Part shown: in pieces, positions 43,588-51,118 of the stretch
Layout of the letters: every line of letters begins with the position of its first letter
Position numbering within the stretch: position 1 is the stretch's first letter
Source: VRUE01 sp963716245
Lineage (GTDB): Bacteria > Actinomycetota > Thermoleophilia > Solirubrobacterales > 70-9
Direction of reading: 5' to 3'
Assembly: GCA_963716245.1 (NCBI GenBank)
Contig: OY970300.1
Coordinates: 310,001-374,000, forward strand
Length of the DNA: 64,000 bases
Notes under the pieces: model-generated
The model's input: the letters and a program-made list of their open reading frames with translations, nothing else
Databases searched by the model: none
What the model was told of the DNA's origin: nothing
Position numbers and translations under genes: made by a program

Positions 43588-45102
43588 TCAGAACAGAGCG
43601 GCGCCGGCGCGTTCGGCGAACTCGACCAGCGGCTGCGGGATCACGCCGAAGAAGATGGTCGCCGCGGCGGCGAGCAGGGCGGGAAGAGTCAGGTAGAGGC
43701 GTCGGCCCGCCTCGGGATCGATTGGATCTGCCTCGGGGGAGGCGCCGGCGATCGCTGGAGCCGTGGGCGGTACGTCTCTCCCAGCGGCCGTCTCGCCCGG
43801 GCGCATCCACATCGCCGCGACGACGCGCAGGTAGTAGGCGAGCGAGATCATCGTTCCGACCGCGATGAAGACGGCGAGCCAGGTGTAGTCGCCTTCGACC
43901 AGCGCCTCGATCAGGTAGAGCTTGCCGATGAAGCCGACGGTCGCCGGCAGCCCGGCGAGGGCGAGCATCGAGATCGTCAGCGGCCAGGCGAGCACCGGGC
44001 GCTCGCGGCCCAGGCCGCGCATCGACTCGATGTCGTCGCCGAAGACGGTCTCCCGCTCCCGCGCGACGACGACGGCGAAGGCGGCCAGGTTCATGAATGC
44101 GTAGCCGGCGAGGTAGAAGACGAGCGCGCTGACACCCGCCTCGCTGGCGACGACGAGCCCGCCGAGGATGTAGCCGGCCTGGGCGACGCCCGAGTAGCCG
44201 AGCAGCCGCTTCAGCGAGCGCTGCCCGAGCGCGCCGACGTTGCCGATCACGATCGTCGCCGCGGCGAGCACCGCCAGCGCCGGCTGCCAGTCGTCGGCCG
44301 CGGGCAGCAGGGCGAGGTCGAAGAAGCGCACGAAGACCGCGAAGGCGGCCACCTTGGTCGCCACCGCCATGAAGGCGGTGATCGGCGTCGGCGCCCCCTC
44401 GTAGACGTCGGGCGTCCACTGGTGGAACGGCGCGATCGAGGTCTTGAAGGCGAGGCCGACCGCGACCAGGGCGATCCCGATCAGGACCAGCGGGTCGCCG
44501 ACCAGCCCCTCGCCGGCTATCCCCGCCGCGATCCCGGCGAAGTCCGTCGAGCCCGAGCCGCCGTAGAGGAAGGCCATCCCGTAGAGCAGCGTCGCCGAGC
44601 CGAGCGAGCCGACGATCAGGTACTTGAGCCCGGACTCGAGCGAGCGCTCGCGGCGCAGGTTGCCGGCGCAGAGGATGTAGAGCGGGATCGAGAGCGTCTC
44701 CAGCCCGACGAAGAAGCTGACCAGGTTCTGCGCCTGCGCGAGCAGGACCATCCCGAGCACCGAGCCGAGCAGCAGCGCGTGGTACTCGCCCGAGCCGACC
44801 TGCTCTGCGGCCGGCTCCCGGATCGAGAGCGAGACGCACGCCGCCGCCATCAACAGCACGACGAGCGAGATCGCGATCGCCAGGTCGTCCAACCGCAGCG
44901 CCCCGGAAACCAGTTCGGCCGGCTCGCCCCACTGCCAGATCAACAGCCCCGCCGTGGTCGCCAGCGCGACCAGCGTCAGCGCGGGTGCCATCCGCTTCGT
45001 CGGCCCGAAGACGGCGCTCATCAGCACCACGGAGACGCTCACCGTCAGCGCGAGGACGGGCGAGAGCCCGGCGTAGTCGATCTCGGGGGCGACGAAGTTC
45101 AT
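43588..45102 (-). CDS. nuoN: NADH-quinone oxidoreductase subunit N
   Basis: Encodes 504 residues, an antiporter-like membrane subunit of complex I with about 14 helices. The proton-path residues of this family are visible in GLETLSIPLYILC (Glu), GLKYLIVGSLGSA (Lys), FKTSIAPFHQWTPDVYEGAP (Lys) and SLKRLLGYSGVAQAGY. Last gene of the 14-gene nuo operon; its start overlaps the nuoM stop by 4 bases. Confidence 0.97.
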   Translation of the reverse strand: MNFVAPEIDYAGLSPVLALTVSVSVVLMSAVFGPTKRMAPALTLVALATTAGLLIWQWGEPAELVSGALRLDDLAIAISLVVLLMAAACVSLSIREPAAEQVGSGEYHALLLGSVLGMVLLAQAQNLVSFFVGLETLSIPLYILCAGNLRRERSLESGLKYLIVGSLGSATLLYGMAFLYGGSGSTDFAGIAAGIAGEGLVGDPLVLIGIALVAVGLAFKTSIAPFHQWTPDVYEGAPTPITAFMAVATKVAAFAVFVRFFDLALLPAADDWQPALAVLAAATIVIGNVGALGQRSLKRLLGYSGVAQAGYILGGLVVASEAGVSALVFYLAGYAFMNLAAFAVVVARERETVFGDDIESMRGLGRERPVLAWPLTISMLALAGLPATVGFIGKLYLIEALVEGDYTWLAVFIAVGTMISLAYYLRVVAAMWMRPGETAAGRDVPPTAPAIAGASPEADPIDPEAGRRLYLTLPALLAAAATIFFGVIPQPLVEFAERAGAALF

Positions 45103-46682
45103 CGGCTACTGGCTCCTTCGGGGGAGCCGACGATTCGCTTGGCGAGGGCGGCGCTGGGGCAGGGGACGCCCTCCTTCGTCTGCTCTTCCAGGTCCGCCGG
45201 CGAATCCGCGACTCCATGCGCCGCGCAGGTCGCCGCCACGGCGCGCGTTGCCGCCGGGTCCGTCCGCTCCAGGACCAGCTGCGGGTAGAGCGCCAAGCCG
45301 ACGATGCAGGCGACGAGCGGCACGAGCACGACGCCGTCGCGCCAGCCGAGCTCGCGGGACTCGACCGCGAGCGGCTTGCGGTTGTGCATCGTGCGCTGGT
45401 AGAGGCGCAGCGCGTAGTAGGCGGCCATCGCGACCCCCGCGGCGGCGACGAAGGCGTAGGCGATCTTCGCCTGGAAGAGGCCGTTGAGGATGTAGAGCTC
45501 GCCGACGAAGTTGGCCGAGCCGGGCATCGCCAGCGTCGCCAGGATCACGATCAGGAACATCGCCGCCAGCACCGGCGCCCGCAGCGCCATCCCGCCCATC
45601 TCGCGCAGGTCCTCGCTGCCCGAGCGTTCGGCCAGGACGGCGACGATGATGAACAGCGGCGCGACCACGAGCCCGTGGTTGACCATCTGCAGGATCGCCC
45701 CGTCGGCGCCGTCGGCGCGCAGGGCGAAGATGCCGGCGGTGACGAAGCCGAGCTGCGCGACCGAGGAGTAGCCGGCGACCAGCCGCACGTTCGTCTGGGT
45801 GAAGGCCATGACGGACCCGTAGAGGATCGAGGCCAGGGCGATCACCAGCACCACCTCTTGAAACTCGACCGTCGCGTCGGGGAAGAGCGGCAGGACGACG
45901 CGCAGGAAGCCGTAGGCGCCGACCTTCGCCAGCACGCCCGAGAAGACGGCGAGCACCGGCAGCGGCGCGGCCCGGTAGGCGTCGGGCATCCAGCCGTGCA
46001 GGAGGAAGGCCGGCATCTTGACCAGGAAGGCCGCGGCGAAGAACCAGAAGATCCAGCGCTGGCTGCCCTCGCCGAGCGGCTCGCGCGCGAGCTCGGCGAT
46101 CGAGAAGGTGATCTCGCCGCCGTCGGCAGCGATGATCCCGGTCGCGATCGCCGCGACCAGCATCAGCAGCGAGCCGATCAGGGTGTAGACGATCATCTTC
46201 AGCGTCGCCGCCGAGGCGGTCACGCCGTCGGGCCGGTCGGTCCCCCAGGCGCCGAAGAGGAAGTAGAACGGGACCAGCATCAGGTCGAAGAAGAGGACGA
46301 AGAGCAGCAGGTCCTGGGCGAGGAACGCGCCCAGCGTCGCCGTCTCGGCGAGCAGCATCATCAGGAAGAAGAGGTGCGGGCGGTCCTGCTCGCGGAAGGC
46401 GGCGAACGCGGTCCCGCCCAGCCACAGCAGCGCGGTCAGCACCAAGAGGAAGACGTTGAGCCCGTCGACGCCGAGGCTGTAGTCGACCCCCAGCCCCGGG
46501 ATCCACTCGACGTCGACCGTGTGCTGGAGGCCCGCTGCGGAGTCGAAGTCGACCAGCAGCGCGGCCGCCAGGCCCAGCGTCACCGCCGTTCCGAGCGTCG
46601 CCCACCAGCCGGCCGCCCGGCGCGGCAGAAAGAGGCCGACGAGGCCGAAGACGAACGGGGTCCAGAGCAGCGAGCTGGTCAT
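45099..46682 (-). CDS. nuoM: NADH-quinone oxidoreductase subunit M
   Basis: Encodes 527 residues, an antiporter-like proton-pumping subunit. Signatures include FFDLMLVPFYFLFGAWG, TLKMIVYTLIGSLLML, FLVKMPAFLLHGWMPDAYRA (with the pump Lys and His) and RLVAGYSSVAQLGF. An unusual soluble tail of about 45 residues (AATCAAHGVADSPADLEEQT and on) follows the last helix and contains two Cys. Start ATG overlaps the nuoL stop by 4 bases. Confidence 0.97.
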   Translation of the reverse strand: MTSSLLWTPFVFGLVGLFLPRRAAGWWATLGTAVTLGLAAALLVDFDSAAGLQHTVDVEWIPGLGVDYSLGVDGLNVFLLVLTALLWLGGTAFAAFREQDRPHLFFLMMLLAETATLGAFLAQDLLLFVLFFDLMLVPFYFLFGAWGTDRPDGVTASAATLKMIVYTLIGSLLMLVAAIATGIIAADGGEITFSIAELAREPLGEGSQRWIFWFFAAAFLVKMPAFLLHGWMPDAYRAAPLPVLAVFSGVLAKVGAYGFLRVVLPLFPDATVEFQEVVLVIALASILYGSVMAFTQTNVRLVAGYSSVAQLGFVTAGIFALRADGADGAILQMVNHGLVVAPLFIIVAVLAERSGSEDLREMGGMALRAPVLAAMFLIVILATLAMPGSANFVGELYILNGLFQAKIAYAFVAAAGVAMAAYYALRLYQRTMHNRKPLAVESRELGWRDGVVLVPLVACIVGLALYPQLVLERTDPAATRAVAATCAAHGVADSPADLEEQTKEGVPCPSAALAKRIVGSPEGASSR

Positions 46683-48688
46683 GAGCTTGCCAGCAGGAAG
46701 TAGAGGGCGAGCCCGGCGAAGCCGGCGATCAGCAGCAGCGCGTAGCTGCGCACGAAGCCGCTCTGCACGATGCGGACGATGCCGCCGGCGCCGCGCACCG
46801 TCTCGGCGGTGCCGCTGACCAGCCCGTCGACGACGAGCCGCTCGAAGGTGCGGTCGGCGAAGCGGCCGACCGCCTGCGCCGGGCGCACGATCAGCACGTC
46901 GATCGCCTCGTCGAAGTACCACTTGTTGACTAGCAGCGTGTGGAGCGGGCGCAGGCGCCGGATCAGGATCGCCGGGGCGGCGGGCCGGGCGACGTAGAGG
47001 AAGTAGGCGAGGGCTATGCCGAGGATCGAGATCGCGCCGCCGATCCCGAGCCCGGCCCATTCGGCGCCCGCCGTCGGGTGGACCTCGAGCAGCGGCGAGT
47101 CGTGGAAGACCGGGTCGAGGAAGCTGGTGACGAGGTGGTCGACGCCCGGCACCTGGATCAGCCCGCCGACCAGCGCCAGCACCCCGAGCACGCCCATCGC
47201 CAGCTTCATCGGCAGCGAGTGCTCGGCGATGTGGTGCTCCGGCCCGGGGAAGCCGACGTCGGTGTCCTCCGGCTCGCCGGTGACCGGGTTGGCCGGCTCG
47301 CCGTGCGCGACGTGGCCGGTGTCGATCAGCTCCTGGGCCTCGCGGCACGGCGTCCCCGGCAGGATCCGGAAGACGAGGCGGAAGGTGTAGACGGCGGTCA
47401 GCAGCGCGCCGGCGTAGCCGAGCACGACGAAGATCATGTACATGCCGCCGCGTGCCTCGGCGAAGGCGAGGATCTCGTCCTTGGAGAAGAAGCCCGAGGT
47501 GCCGGGGAAGGCGGCCAGCGCCAGCCCGCCGATCAGGAGCATCGCCGAGGTGAAGCGCATCGCCCTGCCGAAGCCGCTCATCCGGTCGATGTTCTGATCG
47601 TTGGCCATCGCGGCGATGATCGAGCCGGCCGCCATGAACAGCAGCGCCTTGAAGAAGGCGTGGGTCATCAGGTGGAACATGCCGGCGCTGAAGGCGCCGA
47701 TCGAGACGCCGACGACCATGTAGCCGATCTGGCTCATCGTCGAGTAGGCGATCGCCCGCTTCAGGTCGGTCACGACGAGCGCGATCGTCCCGGCGACGAG
47801 CAGCGTGGCCAGTCCGGTGAAGGCGGCGATGTCGGCGGCGGTCGGGGCGAGGTCGAAGAGCGGGTGGGCGCGGGCGATCAGGTAGACGCCTGCGGTGACC
47901 ATCGTCGCCGCGTGGATCAGCGCCGAGACCGGGGTCGGGCCCTCCATCGCGTCGGCGAGCCAGGTGTGGAGCGGCAGCTGCGCCGACTTGGCGAAGGCGC
48001 CGACCAGGAGCAGCAGGCAGATCGCCGTCACCGTCCACTCGTTCGTCGTGAACGCGTCGGGCGCGGCTGCGAAGACCGCCTCGAAGTCGAAGGTGCCCAG
48101 CTCGCGGAAGATCAGGAAGGCGGCGAGGACGAGGCCGACGTCGCCGACGACGTTGATCACGAAGGCCTTCATCCCGGCACGGGTCGCCGTCTCGCGCCGG
48201 TACCAGAAGCTGATCAGCGCGTAGGAGGCGAAGCCGACGAAGGCCCAGCCGACGGTAAGGAGCACGAAGTTGCCGGCCAGGACCAGCAGCAACATCGAGA
48301 AGACGAAGAAGTTGAGGAAGCTGAAGAAGCGGTGGTAGCCGGCGTCGGAGCGCATGTATCCGAACGAGTAGAGGTGGATCAGGGTCGAGACGCCGGTGAC
48401 GACGAGGACCATGAAGACCGAGAGCGGGTCGACGAGGATGCCGAGCTGCACGTCGAGCCCGCCGGCCTTGGCGTAGTCCCAGAGCGAGGAGGCGTGGTGG
48501 CGCGCCTCCGGCTCGTCGCCGAGCAGGCTGAGCAGCGCGGCGACGCCGCAGGCGAAGGAGAGCGCGATCGCGGCGGTGCCGATCGCCCCGGCGGCCCGCG
48601 CGGGCAGCGCCCGGTAGCCCAGCGCGCACGCGAGCGAGCCGAGCAGCGGGAAGAGCAGGACCAGCCAGGCCCAGGTGGTGGCGCTCAC
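46679..48688 (-). CDS. nuoL: NADH-quinone oxidoreductase subunit L
   Basis: Encodes 669 residues. This is the distal pump subunit with the long lateral helix at its C-terminus. Visible: DPLSVFMVLVVTGVSTLIHL, VGWAFVGFASYALISFWYRR, FAKSAQLPLHTWLADAMEGP and ISYSTMSQIGYMVVGV-like text (IAYSTMSQIGYM). Length exceeds E. coli NuoL (613) by about 55, mainly in the loop around 460-490 (TGHVAHGEPANPVTGEPEDT). The nuoK gene is 16 bases upstream. Confidence 0.97.
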   Translation of the reverse strand: MSATTWAWLVLLFPLLGSLACALGYRALPARAAGAIGTAAIALSFACGVAALLSLLGDEPEARHHASSLWDYAKAGGLDVQLGILVDPLSVFMVLVVTGVSTLIHLYSFGYMRSDAGYHRFFSFLNFFVFSMLLLVLAGNFVLLTVGWAFVGFASYALISFWYRRETATRAGMKAFVINVVGDVGLVLAAFLIFRELGTFDFEAVFAAAPDAFTTNEWTVTAICLLLLVGAFAKSAQLPLHTWLADAMEGPTPVSALIHAATMVTAGVYLIARAHPLFDLAPTAADIAAFTGLATLLVAGTIALVVTDLKRAIAYSTMSQIGYMVVGVSIGAFSAGMFHLMTHAFFKALLFMAAGSIIAAMANDQNIDRMSGFGRAMRFTSAMLLIGGLALAAFPGTSGFFSKDEILAFAEARGGMYMIFVVLGYAGALLTAVYTFRLVFRILPGTPCREAQELIDTGHVAHGEPANPVTGEPEDTDVGFPGPEHHIAEHSLPMKLAMGVLGVLALVGGLIQVPGVDHLVTSFLDPVFHDSPLLEVHPTAGAEWAGLGIGGAISILGIALAYFLYVARPAAPAILIRRLRPLHTLLVNKWYFDEAIDVLIVRPAQAVGRFADRTFERLVVDGLVSGTAETVRGAGGIVRIVQSGFVRSYALLLIAGFAGLALYFLLASS

Positions 48689-48704
48689 GCCGTTCTCCCC
48701 GCGC

Positions 48705-49004
48705 TCATCCGCGCAGCTCCCTCAGCTCGTCGACGTCGAGCGGCAGGCGGCGGCGGAAGATCGCGACGATCAGGCCGAGGCCGACGACGACCTCACAGGC
48801 GGCGATCACCATCACGATCAGGGCGAAGACCTGACCCTCTTGGTTGCCGACCATGCGGCTGAAGGCGATCAGCGCCAGGTTGCCCGCGTTCAGCATCAGC
48901 TCGAGGCAGAGCAGGATCACGACCGGGCTGCGGCGGATCAGGATCCCCATCGCGCCGGTGGCGAACAGCAGCGCGGAGAGGACGATGTACCACTCGATCG
49001 TCAT
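48705..49004 (-). CDS. nuoK: NADH-quinone oxidoreductase subunit K
   Basis: Encodes 99 residues with three membrane helices. The two conserved membrane glutamates of the E-channel are in LCLELMLNAGNLAL and VIAACEVVVGLGL. Overlaps nuoJ by 4 bases at the start. Length is standard for NuoK. Confidence 0.96.
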   Translation of the reverse strand: MTIEWYIVLSALLFATGAMGILIRRSPVVILLCLELMLNAGNLALIAFSRMVGNQEGQVFALIVMVIAACEVVVGLGLIVAIFRRRLPLDVDELRELRG

Positions 49005-49522
49005 GCGGAGCCTCCCAGCACGTTCCGTCTGCCAGCAAGCACCACTGCGCCCACTGCGGCGATCAGCAGCAGGATGGACGAGGCCTCGAAGGCGATGAGG
49101 AACTTCTCCAGCAGGAGGGTTCCGATAGCTGCCGGGTCGCCGAAGCCTGGCTCGACCTCCGGCCCCTCGGTGCCCAGGGCCAGCAGCGAGGAGCCGAGGA
49201 CGGCGATCGCGAGCTCTACGAAGAGGGCGATGCCGAGCAGCGGGGCCAGGAAGCGCTGGCCGGGGATCGGCTCCCAGGCCGACTCCTGGTCGCCGCCCAC
49301 GTAGGCGACGACGAAGACGTAGAGGACCATCACCGCACCCGCGTAGACGACCACCTGCGCGGCGGCGAGGAAGGCCGAGCTGAGCAGCAGGAAGAGCACG
49401 GCGAGCGAGAAGAGGTGGATGATCAGCGCCAGCACGCTGTAGAGCGGGTTGCGCATCGCGATCACGCCGACCGCGCCGCCGAGGGCGCCGATGGCGCCGG
49501 CGAAGAACAGCACCTCCTCCAC
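49001..49522 (-). CDS. nuoJ: NADH-quinone oxidoreductase subunit J
   Basis: Encodes 173 residues with five membrane helices. The conserved pi-bulge helix segment is AQVVVYAGAVMVLYVFVVAY. The GTG start shares one base with the nuoI stop codon (TAGTG), and the end overlaps nuoK by 4 bases. It starts VEEVLFFAGAIGALGGAVGV, as usual for the family. Confidence 0.95.
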   Translation of the reverse strand: MEEVLFFAGAIGALGGAVGVIAMRNPLYSVLALIIHLFSLAVLFLLLSSAFLAAAQVVVYAGAVMVLYVFVVAYVGGDQESAWEPIPGQRFLAPLLGIALFVELAIAVLGSSLLALGTEGPEVEPGFGDPAAIGTLLLEKFLIAFEASSILLLIAAVGAVVLAGRRNVLGGSA

Positions 49523-50064
49523 TACTCGCCCTCGCTCCTCAACGGCGTCCGCTCGATCGGCTCGGCGAGCAGCATCTCCTTGGTGAAGATCAGGTCGTCG
49601 CGGTCGTAGTCGGCCATCTCGTAGTCGTGGCCCATCGTGATCGCGTCGAACGGGCAGGCCAGCTCGCAGTAGCCGCAGAAGATGCAGCGCGAGAGGTTGA
49701 TCTCGTAGACCGCCGCGTAGCGCTCGCCGGCCGAGACCCGCTCGCCCGGGACGTTCTCCGCGGCGACGACGCGGATGCAGTCGGCCGGGCAGGCGGCGGC
49801 GCAGAGTGAGCAGCCGACGCACTTCTCGAGCCCCGTGTCCTCGAACTTGTGGAGTTTGTGGCGGCCGCGGAAGCGGGGGTAGACGGGCGTCTTCTCCTCG
49901 GGGTACTCGATCGTCAGCGGCCCCTCGATCAGCCGCGCCATCGTCGTCTTCAGCCCGCGCAGCGTCTCGCCGAAGGCGCGGTACGCACCGCCCAGCCCAC
50001 CCGGCTCCGGTCCGCGCTGGACCTCGACCACGTCTTGGTCCTTCAGGTAGGCGAACTCGCTCAC
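49522..50064 (-). CDS. nuoI: NADH-quinone oxidoreductase subunit I
   Basis: Encodes 180 residues. It carries the two [4Fe-4S] clusters N6a and N6b: C82, C85, C88, C92 and C127, C130, C133, C137 in two CxxCxxCxxxCP motifs. It passes electrons from NuoG toward NuoB. GTG start. The nuoH-nuoI gap (55 bases) holds a stem-loop at 50079-50115, unlike the tight overlaps elsewhere in the operon. Confidence 0.97.
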   Translation of the reverse strand: MSEFAYLKDQDVVEVQRGPEPGGLGGAYRAFGETLRGLKTTMARLIEGPLTIEYPEEKTPVYPRFRGRHKLHKFEDTGLEKCVGCSLCAAACPADCIRVVAAENVPGERVSAGERYAAVYEINLSRCIFCGYCELACPFDAITMGHDYEMADYDRDDLIFTKEMLLAEPIERTPLRSEGE

Positions 50065-50078
50065 GAGCGCCCCCCCGT

Positions 50079-50115
50079 GGGCGCTTTACTGACGCATAGC
50101 GTCAGAAAGGCGCCC
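50079..50115 (-). other. Stem-loop between nuoH and nuoI
   Basis: Two 17-base arms (50079-50095 and 50099-50115) pair at 15 of 17 positions around a three-base loop, including CTGACGC/GCGTCAG and GGGCGC/GCGCCC-type ends. It fills the only sizeable gap in the middle of the nuo operon. It has a terminator-like stem without a T-run on the minus strand, so attenuation or mRNA processing and stability is more likely than full termination. Confidence 0.6.
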
Positions 50116-50119
50116 CGGC

Positions 50120-51118
50120 TCACAGGGTCACCACCAGGACGGCGGTCACCAGCACGTTCAGCGTCGCCAGCGGCAGGAGGATCTTCCAGCCGAGGCTCAT
50201 CAGCTGGTCGTAGCGCAGGCGCGGCAGGGTTGCCCGCACCCAGATGAAGAGGAAGATCAGGCCGAGAATCTTGGCCAGCATCCAGATCGGGTCGAGGAAG
50301 CCGGGGCCGGGGCCCATCCAGCCGCCGAGGAAGACCGCCGCGGCGATCCCGGAGACGACCAGGATCTCCATGTATTCGACCAGCAGGAAGCTGCCGAAGC
50401 GCATGCCGCCGTACTCGGTCATGAAGCCCTGGACGAGTTCGGCGTCGGCCTCGGGCATGTCGAACGGCGTCCGGTTGGTCTCGGCGAAGCCGGCCAGCAT
50501 GAAGATCAGGAAGCCGACGAACTGCGGCACGACGAACCAGATGTCGCCCTGCGCGTGGACGAGGTCGACCAGCGAGAGCGAGCCGCCCATCATCACCGCG
50601 CCGAGCAGCGCCAGCCCCATCGCGACCTCGTAGGAAATCAGCTGCGCGGCGCCACGCATCGCGCCGAGCAGGCTGTACTTGGAGCCCGAGGACCAGCCGC
50701 CCAGCAGCACCCCGTAGAAGGCGATCGAGCCGACGGCGAAGAAGTAGAGGATGCCGATCGGCACGTCGATCCCGTAGAGGCCGACGCCGTTCTGCACGTC
50801 GCCCCAGGGGATGATCGCCAGGGACAGGACGCCGGCCAGGACCGGCAGCAGCGGCCCGATCACGAACAGGGTCGGGATCGCGTTGGCGGGCCGGAACGCC
50901 TCCTTGCTGAGCAGCTTGCCCACGTCGGCGAGCGGCTGCAGGATCCCGAACGGTCCCACCCGGTTGGGGCCGTAGCGGTGCTGGAAGCGGCCGATCAGCT
51001 TGCGCTCCAGGACCGTCATCAGCGGCAGGATCGCGAAGATGACGCCGAAGATCACCAGCGACTTGACGACCATGATCCAGGTCGCCTCGGCGAGCGTCGT
51101 GTCGGCGACTGGCAGCAT
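50120..51118 (-). CDS. nuoH: NADH-quinone oxidoreductase subunit H
   Basis: Encodes 332 residues with eight membrane helices, the quinone-site subunit at the junction of both arms. Signatures: ERKLIGRFQHRYGPNRVGP, LQPLADVGKLLSKE, AETNRTPFDMPEADAELVQG (the acidic loop) and RATLPRLRYDQLMSLGWK. The ATG overlaps the nuoG stop as TGATG. Confidence 0.97.
   Translation of the reverse strand: MLPVADTTLAEATWIMVVKSLVIFGVIFAILPLMTVLERKLIGRFQHRYGPNRVGPFGILQPLADVGKLLSKEAFRPANAIPTLFVIGPLLPVLAGVLSLAIIPWGDVQNGVGLYGIDVPIGILYFFAVGSIAFYGVLLGGWSSGSKYSLLGAMRGAAQLISYEVAMGLALLGAVMMGGSLSLVDLVHAQGDIWFVVPQFVGFLIFMLAGFAETNRTPFDMPEADAELVQGFMTEYGGMRFGSFLLVEYMEILVVSGIAAAVFLGGWMGPGPGFLDPIWMLAKILGLIFLFIWVRATLPRLRYDQLMSLGWKILLPLATLNVLVTAVLVVTL

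Noticed and set aside
46940..48862. A 640-codon plus-strand frame opposite nuoL
   Set aside because: Shadow of the membrane protein gene; very high Asp/Glu/Arg/Gln content is typical of the reverse complement of hydrophobic codons.
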